A DNA stretch of 64,000 bases from Lachnospiraceae bacterium. GTDB lineage: Bacteria; Bacillota; Clostridia; Lachnospirales; Lachnospiraceae. This document shows positions 17,539 through 29,481 of the stretch, piece after piece; position 1 is the first letter of the stretch; each line of letters starts with the position of its first letter. The position numbers and the translations under genes are program-made. The stretch is taken from positions 23,929-87,928 of the forward strand of contig SVDH01000007.1 in assembly GCA_015057865.1 (NCBI GenBank), in the 5' to 3' direction. Below the pieces are notes generated by a model. It was not told where the DNA came from. It did not search any database and worked only from the letters and a program-made list of their open reading frames with translations.

Positions 17539-17575
17539 CACATTCAGTTTAACAGCAATTAAAGCGAAATTCAAT

Positions 17576-18418
17576 ATGAAAAATATGGAAATCTTCGAAA
17601 AACTGCAAAAATGTGTGGATGTGATCCGTAAAAAAACGGATTTTGTCCCGCAGATCGCACTGGTTCTGGGGTCAGGCCTTGGCAACTATGCAGACAGTAT
17701 CCGGGTGGAAGTGACCGTATCTTATTCTGAGCTGCCGGGTTTTCCGCATTCCACGGTTCAGGGACATGCAGGCCGCTTTGTGTTTGGGTATGTGCACGAA
17801 ATACCGGTTGTGATCATGCAGGGGCGTGTTCATTATTATGAAGGATATGATATCACGGATGTCGTTTTGCCGATCCGTCTGATGGGAAGCCTGGGGGCAA
17901 AGGTATTGTTTTTAACCAATGCGGCAGGGGGCATCATGGACGGTATGCAGGCCGGAGATCTGATGGTGATCAAAGACCAGATCGCATGTCTGGTTCCGTC
18001 TCCGCTGGCAGGTCCGAACATCGAGGAGCTTGGCCCACGATTCCCGGATATGAGTGAGATTTATACGGCATCACTCAGGAAAGCGATACATGAAGCGGCA
18101 GAGGAAGAGCAGATCGCAGTCAGGGAAGGCGTTTATATTCAGACTGCCGGACCGCAGTATGAGACGCCTGCTGAGATCAGGGCTTTTAAAGCAATCGGCG
18201 CGGATGCTGTTGGTATGAGTACCGGTTGCGAAGCGATCGCTGCACGGCACATGGGGATGAAGGTGTGCGGTATTTCCTGTATTTCGAATCTGGCTGCAGG
18301 CATTTCGGATAAACCGCTTTCCCATAAAGAGGTTCAGGAAGCTGCGGATAAAGTGGCAGCTGATTTTTCGCGGCTTGTTACCCGGTCAATCAGAAAGATC
18401 GCGGAGTTGACAGTATAA
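17576..18418 (+). CDS. Purine nucleoside phosphorylase
   Basis: VLGSGLGNYADSI, TVQGHAGRFVFG, TNAAGGI, GPQYETPAEIRAFKAIGADAVGMST. Confidence 0.92.
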   Translation: MKNMEIFEKLQKCVDVIRKKTDFVPQIALVLGSGLGNYADSIRVEVTVSYSELPGFPHSTVQGHAGRFVFGYVHEIPVVIMQGRVHYYEGYDITDVVLPIRLMGSLGAKVLFLTNAAGGIMDGMQAGDLMVIKDQIACLVPSPLAGPNIEELGPRFPDMSEIYTASLRKAIHEAAEEEQIAVREGVYIQTAGPQYETPAEIRAFKAIGADAVGMSTGCEAIAARHMGMKVCGISCISNLAAGISDKPLSHKEVQEAADKVAADFSRLVTRSIRKIAELTV

Positions 18419-18459
18419 GATGCGGCATGGATCCTGACGCCGTGATTGGAGTATAGCTT

Positions 18460-19749
18460 ATGAATACGCGTTTTACCAACGCAAAGATTTTATGTACAAA
18501 CAGCGACCAGTCATTTGACATCATCAAAGGAGAACTTTGGGTAGAAAATGACCGGATCACATACATCGGAGACGGAGCAGATGCACCGCAAAAAGAAGGA
18601 GAGAACTGGGATCGGACGATCGATGTGAACGGAGATCTTTTGATGCCGGGATTTAAGAATGCGCACGCGCATACCTACATGACATTCCTTCGTTCCTATG
18701 CAGATGATCTGCCGCTTCAGGAGTGGCTTTACAATCTGTGTTTTCCTATGGAAGATAAGCTTGATACCGAAAATATCAGGCCTTTTGAAGTGCTTGGCAT
18801 CATGGAGTATCTGACAAGCGGTATCACAACCGGTTTTGATATGTGTTACTTTCCGCCTGTCTATGCGCAGGTGGCAGCGGAATGCGGCTTTCGCGCGGTA
18901 CAGGTATCGGGTGTCAACAGCTTCGGCGGTCTGGCATCCGTTGTAGAAGAAAACTATCATAAGGTGAATGAGACCAGTGATCTGACTTCATTCATGATCG
19001 GCTTCCATGCAGAATATACGACAAAGCCGGAGCTGATGAAAGAAATTGCCGATCTGGCGCATCAATATAAGACACCGCTTTACATGCACAATGCGGAGAC
19101 CCGCAGGGAAGTGGAAGAGTGCATTGAGCGCTATGGAAAAACACCGACGCAGCTGACAGATGAACTGGATATGTATGCGTATGGCGGCGGCGGTTTTCAC
19201 TGTATCTGGTTTGATGAAAAAGACTTTGAGATCTTTCAGAAGCGTGGTTTGACGGCGGTTACCTGTCCTGCTTCAAACTTAAAGCTTGCCAGTGGCATCG
19301 CGCCATTAAAGAGTTTTGTCGACAGAGGCATCAATGTTGCGATCGGTACGGACGGCGCAGCCAGCAACAATGCGCTTGATATGTTCCGTGAGATGTATCT
19401 GGCGGCGGCACTTGCAAAAGTGCATGAAGAAGATGCGGCCTGCATCCCGGCAGAAAAGATCCTGTATATGGCGACAGCGGGAGGCGCGAAGGCGATGGCG
19501 CTTCCGGATTGCGATTGCCTGGCAGTCGGCAAAAAGGCGGATCTTATACGGATCGATCTGACACAACCGAATATGCAGCCTGAAAACAATCTGGTGACCA
19601 ATCTGGTTTATGCAGGCGGAAAGCAGAATGTTGTCATGACGATGGTCGACGGAAAGATCCTTTATGAGAACGGGAAATTCTCGATCGGTGTGGAACCGGC
19701 GGATGTATACCGCGATGTCAATGCGATCATCCGGTCCATGAAAGACTAA
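18460..19749 (+). CDS. Amidohydrolase; probable MTA/SAH deaminase
   Basis: [42 protein letters not shown]. Confidence 0.85.
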   Translation: MNTRFTNAKILCTNSDQSFDIIKGELWVENDRITYIGDGADAPQKEGENWDRTIDVNGDLLMPGFKNAHAHTYMTFLRSYADDLPLQEWLYNLCFPMEDKLDTENIRPFEVLGIMEYLTSGITTGFDMCYFPPVYAQVAAECGFRAVQVSGVNSFGGLASVVEENYHKVNETSDLTSFMIGFHAEYTTKPELMKEIADLAHQYKTPLYMHNAETRREVEECIERYGKTPTQLTDELDMYAYGGGGFHCIWFDEKDFEIFQKRGLTAVTCPASNLKLASGIAPLKSFVDRGINVAIGTDGAASNNALDMFREMYLAAALAKVHEEDAACIPAEKILYMATAGGAKAMALPDCDCLAVGKKADLIRIDLTQPNMQPENNLVTNLVYAGGKQNVVMTMVDGKILYENGKFSIGVEPADVYRDVNAIIRSMKD

Positions 19750-19757
19750 GGGGAAAG

Positions 19758-20237
19758 ATGACACGGGTTACGATATATACAGACGGTGCGGCACGTGGAA
19801 ACCCGGAAGGACCGGGCGGATATGGCACAGTACTTCAATACACAGACCGAAACGGTCAGCTGCATGAGCGGGAGCTTTCTGCAGGATATCAAAAAACGAC
19901 AAATAACAGGATGGAGCTGATGGCAGCGATCGTAGGACTGGAGGCTTTGAATAAGCCTTGTAAAGTAGAGCTTTATTCTGACTCAAAATATCTGACAGAT
20001 GCTTTTAACCAGCACTGGATCTCCGGCTGGATTGCCAGAGGATGGAAAAAAGCAGATAAGAAACCAGTCAAAAACGTGGATCTCTGGACGCGCCTTTTAA
20101 AAGCGATGGAGGGACATGACGTTACGTATATCTGGGTGAAAGGCCATGACGGTCACCCGGAGAACGAGCGCTGTGACCGTCTTGCAACGAGCGCCGCGGA
20201 CGGAGAGGATCTGCTGGAGGATACCATTTCGATATGA
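19758..20237 (+). CDS. rnhA: Ribonuclease HI
   Basis: [52 protein letters not shown]. Confidence 0.94.
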   Translation: MTRVTIYTDGAARGNPEGPGGYGTVLQYTDRNGQLHERELSAGYQKTTNNRMELMAAIVGLEALNKPCKVELYSDSKYLTDAFNQHWISGWIARGWKKADKKPVKNVDLWTRLLKAMEGHDVTYIWVKGHDGHPENERCDRLATSAADGEDLLEDTISI

Positions 20238-21541
20238 ATCAACATTTGGATAACGGCCTGCTCTTTATGGAGTTTGCGGCCGTTGTTGGAGCAGTCATCG
20301 CAGGAGTGATCTGGCTGTATCTGAAAATTGCAAATGTGGGCGTTACGCTGATCTGGCATATAATCCCTGCACATTTGAATGTGCCTTGCTATACGATCAT
20401 TGTATGTCTGATCGGCGGTCTGGTCGTCGGGGTGTTCCATCGGATCTATGGACCGTATCCGCAGAGCATGCAGGATGCAGTGTCCGAGGTCAGAAGAAGA
20501 CGCCGTTTTTCCTATGCCAATATGCCTTTGATCATTGTTGGTTCTTTGCTGCCGCTTTTATTCGGCGGTGCAGTCGGACCGGAGGCAGGACTTGTCAGTC
20601 TGCTTTTGGGCTTCTGCTTCTGGACAAAGGATCAGTTTGCGATGCAGAGGCTGTTAATGCTGCGATTGATCGATGAAGATCCTGACGTCTCCAGAGGATA
20701 TGTGTTCGGGCAGATGGTGCAGGGATTATTGCTTCCGGCATCGAAGATCTATTTCCCGAAAAATGTGCTGCCCTGGAAAAAATCGGAGGCGATCGCAGCC
20801 GGCGTTGCAGCCGGTGTTTCGGCGCTCGTCGTTTATGAAGTACTGAATGCTGTGTTTGGAAGAGGACTGTCTGTTCCGCATCTGGAAGTGACCCATGTAT
20901 CGGCTGCAGGGCATTTTGCTGCGATTCTTCTGATCGCGGTCGGTTTTGGTGCCGGATATCTGTATCTGATCGGACATAAGATTACAAAGTATCTCTTCTC
21001 ATTCCTGGTGGATCGGAATCTGGATATCATCAATGCGATCCTCGGCGGCCTGATCTTAGGTCTGATCGGCACTGCCGTTCCGATGAGCATGTTCTCCGGC
21101 GGTAACATGATCCAGAGCATGCAGTATGAATATTTGAAACTCACACCGTTTTTGCTGATCCTGATCGGTGTGCTGAAGCTGTTTTTGACGAATGTCTGTA
21201 TCGAATCCGGGTGGCGCGGCGGACAGCTGTTTCCGATGCTGTTTTCAGGCCTTTCCATCGGATACGGATTTGCACAGCTTTTGTCAGTCAGTGAACTCTA
21301 TGCGGTCGTGCTGGTGACAACTGCGCTGATCGCTACCGTATTCCAGCAGCCGTTGGGGGCCATTGTACTTTCTGCGATCGTCCTTCCGACAGAATACGTC
21401 GGGTGGATGATATTGGCCGGATTTGCGGCCGGTTGCATTCCGCAGCCGGAATCGATCCGCCTGAATCCGGAAAACACCGGATTCGTTGACCGAATTGCGA
21501 CTTATGCCCGCAGTATCCGCGGGATTGAACAAAAAAGATAA
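20234..21541 (+). CDS. ClC family chloride channel/transporter
   Basis: Multi-TM with [13 protein letters not shown] and [13 protein letters not shown] motifs. Confidence 0.85.
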   Translation: MNQHLDNGLLFMEFAAVVGAVIAGVIWLYLKIANVGVTLIWHIIPAHLNVPCYTIIVCLIGGLVVGVFHRIYGPYPQSMQDAVSEVRRRRRFSYANMPLIIVGSLLPLLFGGAVGPEAGLVSLLLGFCFWTKDQFAMQRLLMLRLIDEDPDVSRGYVFGQMVQGLLLPASKIYFPKNVLPWKKSEAIAAGVAAGVSALVVYEVLNAVFGRGLSVPHLEVTHVSAAGHFAAILLIAVGFGAGYLYLIGHKITKYLFSFLVDRNLDIINAILGGLILGLIGTAVPMSMFSGGNMIQSMQYEYLKLTPFLLILIGVLKLFLTNVCIESGWRGGQLFPMLFSGLSIGYGFAQLLSVSELYAVVLVTTALIATVFQQPLGAIVLSAIVLPTEYVGWMILAGFAAGCIPQPESIRLNPENTGFVDRIATYARSIRGIEQKR

Positions 21542-21559
21542 CATTAGGGGAGGTTTCTT

Positions 21560-24265
21560 GTGAAAGCATACGGAGTAAATGAACTTAGAAGAATGTTTCT
21601 GGAATTCTTCGAATCAAAAGATCACCTGGTAAAGAGCAGCTATTCGCTGATCCCGCACAACGATAAGAGCTTACTTTTGATCAATGCGGGTATGGCACCG
21701 TTAAAGCCATATTTTACAGGACAGGAGGAGCCTCCGCGGCGTCGTATGGCGACCTGCCAGAAATGCATCCGTACCGGCGACATTGAAAACGTTGGAAGAA
21801 CAGCCAGACATCTTACTTTTTTTGAGATGCTGGGTAATTTTTCGTTTGGCGATTATTTTAAAAAAGAAGCCCTGGAATGGTCCTGGGAATTTTTGACTAA
21901 GGTCATCGGCCTGGACGAAGAACGCCTGTATCCGTCTATTTACGGAGAGGATGAAGAGGCATTTGAAATCTGGACAAAAGTCATCGGTGTGCCAGCAGAA
22001 AAGATCACAAGATTCTACCGCGATGAGAACGGGGAATGCGACAACTTCTGGGAGCACGGTGCAGGTCCGTGCGGTCCGTGTTCCGAGATCTATTATGACC
22101 GTGGTGAAAAATATGGCTGCGGCAAACCGGACTGTAAAGTTGGCTGTGACTGTGACCGTTATATGGAAGTCTGGAATGACGTGTTCACGCAGTTTGAAGG
22201 CGACGGTCATGGCAATTATACAGAGCTGGAGAACAAAAACATTGACACCGGAATGGGATTGGAACGTCTTGCTGTTGTAGTACAGGACGTGGATTCTGTT
22301 TTTGATATTGATACGATGAAAGCAATCCGCGATAAAGTGTGTGAGCTTTCCGGACAGAGTTATTACAAGGATGCATTAAAAGATATTTCGATCCGTCTGA
22401 TCACAGATCACATCCGTTCGGCAGTATTTATGATCGGTGACGGCATCAGCCCGTCAAATGAAGGGCGCGGCTATGTCCTGCGCCGCCTGATCCGCCGTGC
22501 AGCACGTCACGGAAGACTGCTTGGCATCAAAGGAACCTTCCTTGCAGAGCTGGCGCTGACGGTTATTTCAGAATGTGAAGACGGTTATCCTGAACTGCGC
22601 GAGCGTCAGGAGCTGATCACACGCGTGCTCACACAGGAAGAAGAGAACTTTAACCGCACGATCGATCAGGGACTGTCCCTGCTTGGCGGTATCCGTGACC
22701 GGATGAAAAAAATGCATGAAAAGGTGCTTGCCGGAGCAGAGGTCTTTAAGCTTTATGATACCTATGGATTCCCGGTTGACCTGACAGAAGAGATCCTGCA
22801 GGAATCAGGTCTTCGTATCGATATGGAAGGCTTCAAAAAGGCGATGGAACGCCAGCGTGAGATGGCAAGAAACGCCCGTAAAGAAACCAACTACATGGGC
22901 GCGGATGCGACCGTTCTTGGTGAGTTGGATCCGTCTGTAAAGACAGAGTTTGTCGGCTATACAACGCTGACATTTGATTCCGTGATCACAGCAATGAGCC
23001 GCCCGGCGGAAGCTGTGGAAGCGCAGACAGAAGAAGACGCATCTTCGCCGGTTGATGAGCTTGTGGAAGAGTTAAGGGAAGGTGAAAAGGGAACCATCCT
23101 GACAGAACAGACGCCGTTTTATGCAACCAAGGGCGGACAGAATGCGGATACCGGTATCATCAAGGGCGCCGCAGGTGTGTTTGTTGTAACAGATACCGTA
23201 ACACTGCCGGGCGAAAAGACCGGTCATGTCGGATATGTTAAGACAGGCGTGATCAAAAACGGCGAACAGGTTACCCTTGATGTGGATGCCACCAAGCGTG
23301 CGCGTACAGCGAAAAATCATAGCGCGACCCATCTTCTGCAGAAGGCGCTCCAGATGGTACTGGGCGATCATGTACATCAGGCTGGTTCAGATGTCAATGA
23401 AGACCGTCTCCGTTTTGACTTCTCCCATTTCTCTGCAATGACAGATGAAGAGATCCGTCAGGTAGAAGAGCTTGTCAACGCACAGATCGCAGCTTCCCTG
23501 CCGGTTGTAACAGATGTTATGGGACTTGAGGAAGCGAAAAAGAGCGGTGCAATGGCACTGTTTGGCGAGAAGTACGGTGAAAGCGTCCGCGTGGTACGGA
23601 TGGGCGACTTCTCGACCGAATTATGCGGTGGTACACACGTAGACAATACGGCAAAGATCGCCGGATTTAAGATTATTTCCGAAGGCGGTGTATCTGCCGG
23701 TGTAAGACGAATCGAAGCGCTGACTTCTGATGCGCTGTTTGCATATTATGACGAGACAGAGCGCCAGCTGAAAGAAGCGGCAGGCTTGCTTAAGACAACG
23801 CCGGGCGGTGTGGCGGATCGAATCGCGCACCTGCAGAGTGAGGTTAAAGCACTGCATGCGGAGCTGGAAGCATTAAAGAGCAAAGAAGCACGCGCAGCAC
23901 TCGGTGATGTCACAGATCAGGTCGAAGAGGTCGGTGGCGTGAAGCTGATCGCAACAGAGGTGGCGGATGTTGATATGAACGGCCTGCGTGAGCTGGGTGA
24001 TCAGCTAAAAGAAAAGCTTGGGGAAGGCGTTGTCGTACTGGCATCCGCAAAAGACGGCAAGGTCAGTCTGGTAGCAATGGCTACCGATGGCGCAGTCAAA
24101 GCCGGCGCACATGCAGGGAACCTGATCAAAGCCATTGCAGGAAAAGTCGGCGGTGGCGGCGGCGGACGTCCCAATATGGCCCAGGCCGGCGGCAAGAACC
24201 CGGCAGGAATCGCAGATGCGATCGGTGCGGTAAAGGAAGTTCTTTCCGGACAGGTTGGTGCATAA
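21560..24265 (+). CDS. alaS: Alanyl-tRNA synthetase
   Basis: 901 aa; NSATHLL editing motif form (NHSATHLLQKAL), CGGTHV, TCQKCIRTGDIENVG. Confidence 0.96.
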   Translation: MKAYGVNELRRMFLEFFESKDHLVKSSYSLIPHNDKSLLLINAGMAPLKPYFTGQEEPPRRRMATCQKCIRTGDIENVGRTARHLTFFEMLGNFSFGDYFKKEALEWSWEFLTKVIGLDEERLYPSIYGEDEEAFEIWTKVIGVPAEKITRFYRDENGECDNFWEHGAGPCGPCSEIYYDRGEKYGCGKPDCKVGCDCDRYMEVWNDVFTQFEGDGHGNYTELENKNIDTGMGLERLAVVVQDVDSVFDIDTMKAIRDKVCELSGQSYYKDALKDISIRLITDHIRSAVFMIGDGISPSNEGRGYVLRRLIRRAARHGRLLGIKGTFLAELALTVISECEDGYPELRERQELITRVLTQEEENFNRTIDQGLSLLGGIRDRMKKMHEKVLAGAEVFKLYDTYGFPVDLTEEILQESGLRIDMEGFKKAMERQREMARNARKETNYMGADATVLGELDPSVKTEFVGYTTLTFDSVITAMSRPAEAVEAQTEEDASSPVDELVEELREGEKGTILTEQTPFYATKGGQNADTGIIKGAAGVFVVTDTVTLPGEKTGHVGYVKTGVIKNGEQVTLDVDATKRARTAKNHSATHLLQKALQMVLGDHVHQAGSDVNEDRLRFDFSHFSAMTDEEIRQVEELVNAQIAASLPVVTDVMGLEEAKKSGAMALFGEKYGESVRVVRMGDFSTELCGGTHVDNTAKIAGFKIISEGGVSAGVRRIEALTSDALFAYYDETERQLKEAAGLLKTTPGGVADRIAHLQSEVKALHAELEALKSKEARAALGDVTDQVEEVGGVKLIATEVADVDMNGLRELGDQLKEKLGEGVVVLASAKDGKVSLVAMATDGAVKAGAHAGNLIKAIAGKVGGGGGGRPNMAQAGGKNPAGIADAIGAVKEVLSGQVGA

Positions 24266-24417
24266 ATGCCGTTTTCGGACGCGTTTTTGTGGATAATATT
24301 CCTGTAAACAAAATCCTTGACGGCAGAATACTTTTTGATATATAATGAGCAAGTGCAAATAGACCAGGACAGTTGAATACGCACAATACGCAACTGGAGG
24401 GAGGTTAGGTCTTTTTC

Positions 24418-24594
24418 ATGTCAAATGTAATCGTAAAAGAAAACGAAAGCTTAGACAGCGCGCTTCGCAGATTTAAGAGAAATTGCGCAAAAGCAGGCAT
24501 TCAGCAGGAGATTCGCAAAAGAGAACACTATGAAAAGCCGAGCGTAAGACGTAAGAAAAAATCTGAAGCGGCCAGAAAACGCAAATACAACTAA
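24418..24594 (+). CDS. rpsU: 30S ribosomal protein S21 (below track length cutoff)
   Basis: [58 protein letters not shown]. Confidence 0.93.
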   Translation: MSNVIVKENESLDSALRRFKRNCAKAGIQQEIRKREHYEKPSVRRKKKSEAARKRKYN

Positions 24595-24595
24595 G

Positions 24596-24622
24596 AAAAA
24601 AGCAGCCCTTTGGCTGCTTTTT
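24596..24622 (+). terminator. Terminator after rpsU
   Basis: AAAAAGCAGCC-CTTT-GGCTGCTTTTT. Confidence 0.85.
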
Positions 24623-24654
24623 CTGCGTGTAAATACAAGGTAGAGGATAGTATC

Positions 24655-25851
24655 ATGAAACGAGTATTCCTGATCGTGTTGGATAGTTTTGGAATCGGTG
24701 AAATGCCGGACGCAGACCGGTTTGGTGATGCAGGTAGCAATACGCTGGGGACCTGCAGAAAAAGTGAGAAGCTTCATGTGCCGAATATGGCTTCGCTCGG
24801 ACTTTTTAAAATCGATGGTGTAGCGCCGGAACCGAATATGGATCGTGCCGGAAAAGGTCTGTTGACAGCAGCAGATGGAAGTTCAATCAAGCATGCTTTT
24901 GCACGCCTTGCGGAACGTTCGGACGGAAAAGATACCACGACCGGGCACTGGGAGATCGCGGGACTTATTTCGGAAAAACCGATGCCGACATTCCCGGATG
25001 GATTTCCGGAAGAATTTATGGAGCGGTATTCTGCGGCCGTCGGCAGAAAGCTTTTGTGCAACAAGCCGTATTCCGGGACGCAGGTCATAGAAGATTACGG
25101 GAAAGAGCATTTAGAGACCGGCGCGCTGATCGTCTATACATCTGCGGATTCCGTGTTCCAGATCGCGGCACATGAGGAGATCGTTCCGGTGCCGGAGCTC
25201 TACCGCTATTGTGAGATCGCGCGCGAAATGCTTCAGGGCGAGCTTGGGGTCGGCCGTGTGATCGCGCGGCCGTTCATCGGAACACCGGGCAACTTCACCC
25301 GGACGTCCAATCGTCACGACTATTCTCTGCAGCCACCGGCCGTAACGATGCTTGACCAGATCAAAGCTGTCGGAAAAGATGTTCTGGCAGTCGGAAAGAT
25401 CAATGATATTTTCGCCGGAAAGGGCATTACGGAGTTTGTCAGGACAAAGGACAATGCCGACGGGATCGAGCGTGCGATCGAGTGGATGGACCGGGATTTT
25501 GACGGCATCTGCTTTGTCAACCTCGTCGATTTTGATATGCTTTACGGACACCGGAATGATGTGGACGGGTATGCTGCGGCACTGACCTATTTTGATGCGC
25601 AGCTCCCACGCATTCTGAAAAAGCTTGGCCCGGAGGATCTTCTGCTGATCACGGCAGACCACGGCTGTGATCCGGGAACGCCGTCGACGGACCATTCCAG
25701 AGAATACATACCGCTTCTGATCGCAGGGGCAAGCCTGCCGGTAGAAGACGGGACAAATTTCGGCACGCGGGATACATTTGCAGACATCGGGCAGACTGTG
25801 TTATCATGGCTGGCGATTAAACCGGAGATTTCCGGAACACCGTTGTTTTAA
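24655..25851 (+). CDS. deoB: Phosphopentomutase
   Basis: MKRVFLIVLDSFGIGEMPDA, TADHGCDPGTPSTDHSREYIPLL. Confidence 0.94.
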   Translation: MKRVFLIVLDSFGIGEMPDADRFGDAGSNTLGTCRKSEKLHVPNMASLGLFKIDGVAPEPNMDRAGKGLLTAADGSSIKHAFARLAERSDGKDTTTGHWEIAGLISEKPMPTFPDGFPEEFMERYSAAVGRKLLCNKPYSGTQVIEDYGKEHLETGALIVYTSADSVFQIAAHEEIVPVPELYRYCEIAREMLQGELGVGRVIARPFIGTPGNFTRTSNRHDYSLQPPAVTMLDQIKAVGKDVLAVGKINDIFAGKGITEFVRTKDNADGIERAIEWMDRDFDGICFVNLVDFDMLYGHRNDVDGYAAALTYFDAQLPRILKKLGPEDLLLITADHGCDPGTPSTDHSREYIPLLIAGASLPVEDGTNFGTRDTFADIGQTVLSWLAIKPEISGTPLF

Positions 25852-25866
25852 AAAGGAGAATTATTT

Positions 25867-27456
25867 GTGGCAGACTATAGAAATGAAATCGAAAGGCGCC
25901 GTACCTTTGCGATCATCTCGCATCCGGATGCAGGAAAAACGACACTGACAGAGAAGTTTTTGCTGTATGGAGGCGCGATCAATCAGGCAGGATCCGTTAA
26001 GGGAAAAGCAACGGCAAAACATGCAGTATCTGACTGGATGGAGATTGAGAAACAGAGAGGTATCTCTGTCACGTCATCTGTGCTGCAGTTTGAATATGAG
26101 GGGAAATGCATCAACATTCTGGACACGCCGGGTCATCAGGACTTTTCCGAGGACACTTACAGAACACTGATGGCGGCGGATTCGGCCGTGATGGTGATCG
26201 ACGGTTCCAAGGGAGTTGAGGCACAGACAAGAAAACTTTTTAAGGTTTGTGTGATGCGGCATATCCCGATCTTTACGTTTATCAACAAGATGGACCGCGA
26301 CGCAAAAGATACGTTTGATCTGATGGATGAGATCGAAAAAGAGCTTGGGATCGCGACCTGCCCGATCAACTGGCCGATCGGATCCGGAAAGGAATTCCGT
26401 GGTGTTTATGACCGGGGGACAGGAAACGTAAAGCTGTTTTCCGATACACAGAAGGGAACGAAAGAAGGAAAAGAAGAAGAGTATCCGCTGGACGCACCGG
26501 AACTTGACGGTATCATCGGTGCGGATGAGCGGGAGCTTCTTGCAGAAGAGATTGAGCTTCTGGACGGTGCCAGTGCAGAGTTTGATCAGGAGCTGGTGTC
26601 AAAGGGAGAATTGTCCCCGGTATTCTTCGGCTCGGCGCTGACGAATTTCGGTGTTGAGACATTCCTCGAACATTTCCTGAAAATGACGACATCACCGCTT
26701 CCGAGAACTTCTGATCAGGGTGTGGTCAATCCGTTTGACGATACGTTTTCCGCATTTGTATTTAAGATTCAGGCGAACATGAACAAGGCACATCGGGACA
26801 GGATCGCGTTTATGCGCATCTGTTCCGGCAAGTATGAGCCTGGCATGGAGGTCTTCCATGTGCAGGGAGGAAAACAGATCAAGCTCGCGCAGTCCCAGCA
26901 GCTGATGGCTCAGGAGCGCCACCTGTTAGAAGAGGCATATGCAGGCGATATCATAGGCGTGTTTGATCCGGGTATCTTTTCGATCGGTGATACGCTGACG
27001 ACCGCGAAGGAACACTTTGCGTTTGAGGGAATCCCGACCTTCGCTCCGGAGCATTTTGCAAAGGTGCGTCTGATCGATTCCATGAAGCGGAAGCAATTCG
27101 TAAAAGGAATCACACAGATTGCACAGGAAGGAGCGATCCAGATTTTCCAGGACATTAATGCCGGCATGGAGGAGATCATCGTTGGCGTGGTCGGTGTGCT
27201 GCAGTTTGATGTATTGAAGTTCCGCCTTGAGAGCGAATATAATGTTGACATCCGGCTTGAGAATCTGCCGTATGAGTATATCCGGTGGATCGAAGAGATG
27301 GAGGGTGATCTCGATCATCTGACCGGAACATCCGATATGAAAAAAGTACAGAACCTGAAAGGACAGCCATTGCTCCTGTTCGTTAATGAGTGGAGTGTCG
27401 GAATGACGCTCGAGAGAAACGACGGACTGGTCCTTTCGGAGTTTGGCAGAAACTGA
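25867..27456 (+). CDS. prfC: Peptide chain release factor 3 (GTG start)
   Basis: RRRTFAIISHPDAGKTTLTEKFLLYGGAI, DTPGHQDFSEDTYRTL. Confidence 0.94.
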   Translation: MADYRNEIERRRTFAIISHPDAGKTTLTEKFLLYGGAINQAGSVKGKATAKHAVSDWMEIEKQRGISVTSSVLQFEYEGKCINILDTPGHQDFSEDTYRTLMAADSAVMVIDGSKGVEAQTRKLFKVCVMRHIPIFTFINKMDRDAKDTFDLMDEIEKELGIATCPINWPIGSGKEFRGVYDRGTGNVKLFSDTQKGTKEGKEEEYPLDAPELDGIIGADERELLAEEIELLDGASAEFDQELVSKGELSPVFFGSALTNFGVETFLEHFLKMTTSPLPRTSDQGVVNPFDDTFSAFVFKIQANMNKAHRDRIAFMRICSGKYEPGMEVFHVQGGKQIKLAQSQQLMAQERHLLEEAYAGDIIGVFDPGIFSIGDTLTTAKEHFAFEGIPTFAPEHFAKVRLIDSMKRKQFVKGITQIAQEGAIQIFQDINAGMEEIIVGVVGVLQFDVLKFRLESEYNVDIRLENLPYEYIRWIEEMEGDLDHLTGTSDMKKVQNLKGQPLLLFVNEWSVGMTLERNDGLVLSEFGRN

Positions 27457-27463
27457 CAGGTTA

Positions 27464-27506
27464 GGGTCTTCCGCACTCGCTTTGAGTAAGGAAGACCCTT
27501 TTTTTT
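27464..27506 (+). terminator. Terminator after prfC
   Basis: GGGTCTTCC...GGAAGACCC + T8. Confidence 0.88.
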
Positions 27507-27588
27507 ACGCGGTTTTCCGTCATTTTTTCAGATGGCATTTACAGCCCCGAAAGTTGTGCTATACTGAGAAAAATCTTTGAAAATGCAG

Positions 27589-27617
27589 TTGACTTTTGCG
27601 GGAAAGTATACTATCAT
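27589..27617 (+). promoter_or_regulatory. recA promoter
   Basis: TTGACT - 17 nt - TATCAT. Confidence 0.7.
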
Positions 27618-27632
27618 GAAGAAAGCAAAAAA

Positions 27633-27646
27633 CGAACAGATGTTCG
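27633..27646. promoter_or_regulatory. LexA (SOS/Cheo-type) box
   Basis: CGAACAGATGTTCG fits CGAACRNRYGTTYG exactly; located between promoter and recA ATG. Confidence 0.9.
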
Positions 27647-27661
27647 GAACAGGAGAATGAT

Positions 27662-28711
<1,050 letters not shown>

Positions 28712-28732
28712 GATCGGACGGATTGAAATACG

Positions 28733-29371
28733 ATGGAAGTGATCCGTATTGATTCCTGTAAGAACGGGAAAAAGAATATCATATTTGACACAGGAGAATC
28801 CTGTATGCTTTATCCGAAGGAAGTTTCACAGGCGGGCATCAGGGAACATGCTGTGATCACAGAGGATACCTGGCAGATGATCTGCCAGGATATTCTTTTG
28901 CCCAGAGCGAAGAAGCGTGTTTTATATCTCCTTGAACGTATGGAACGAACAGAATATCAGCTTCGGGATAAGCTGAAAAGTGATGGTCATCCAAAAGATG
29001 TGATCGATGAAGCGATCGCATATGTAAAAGAGTATCATTACATCGATGATCTGCGCTATGCATGTGCGTATATCCGTTCGCATGAGCATACAAAGAGCAG
29101 GTATCAGATGCAGCAGGCACTGATGCAAAAAGGCGTAAAGCGTGATGTGATCGATGAGGCCATGGAGGAGGCGTATGAAGGAGACACAGATGCGTTGATC
29201 TGCCGGCTGCTTGAAAAGAAGCATTACGATCCGAACGGTATGGACCGAAAAGAGGTCAGTAAAATATACCAGTCCCTGATGCGCAAAGGATTTCGTGCAG
29301 AAGAAATCCGTCGGGTGATGCGGTCGTTTGATACAGATGCGGACCCATTTGACGGGGGCGATATTTCTTGA
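28733..29371 (+). CDS. recX: Regulatory protein RecX
   Basis: Downstream of recA; RTEYQLRDKLKSDGHPKDVIDEAIAYVKEYHYIDDLRYACAYI. Confidence 0.9.
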   Translation: MEVIRIDSCKNGKKNIIFDTGESCMLYPKEVSQAGIREHAVITEDTWQMICQDILLPRAKKRVLYLLERMERTEYQLRDKLKSDGHPKDVIDEAIAYVKEYHYIDDLRYACAYIRSHEHTKSRYQMQQALMQKGVKRDVIDEAMEEAYEGDTDALICRLLEKKHYDPNGMDRKEVSKIYQSLMRKGFRAEEIRRVMRSFDTDADPFDGGDIS

Positions 29372-29481
29372 CAGTCAAACGAAAAAAGTATATTATTTAA
29401 ATGTTGCAGATATGACTGAATGAATTCTATATAAATTCGTTATATTACCGTACATTTAAAATTAAATAAGGAGGTGCTCCT

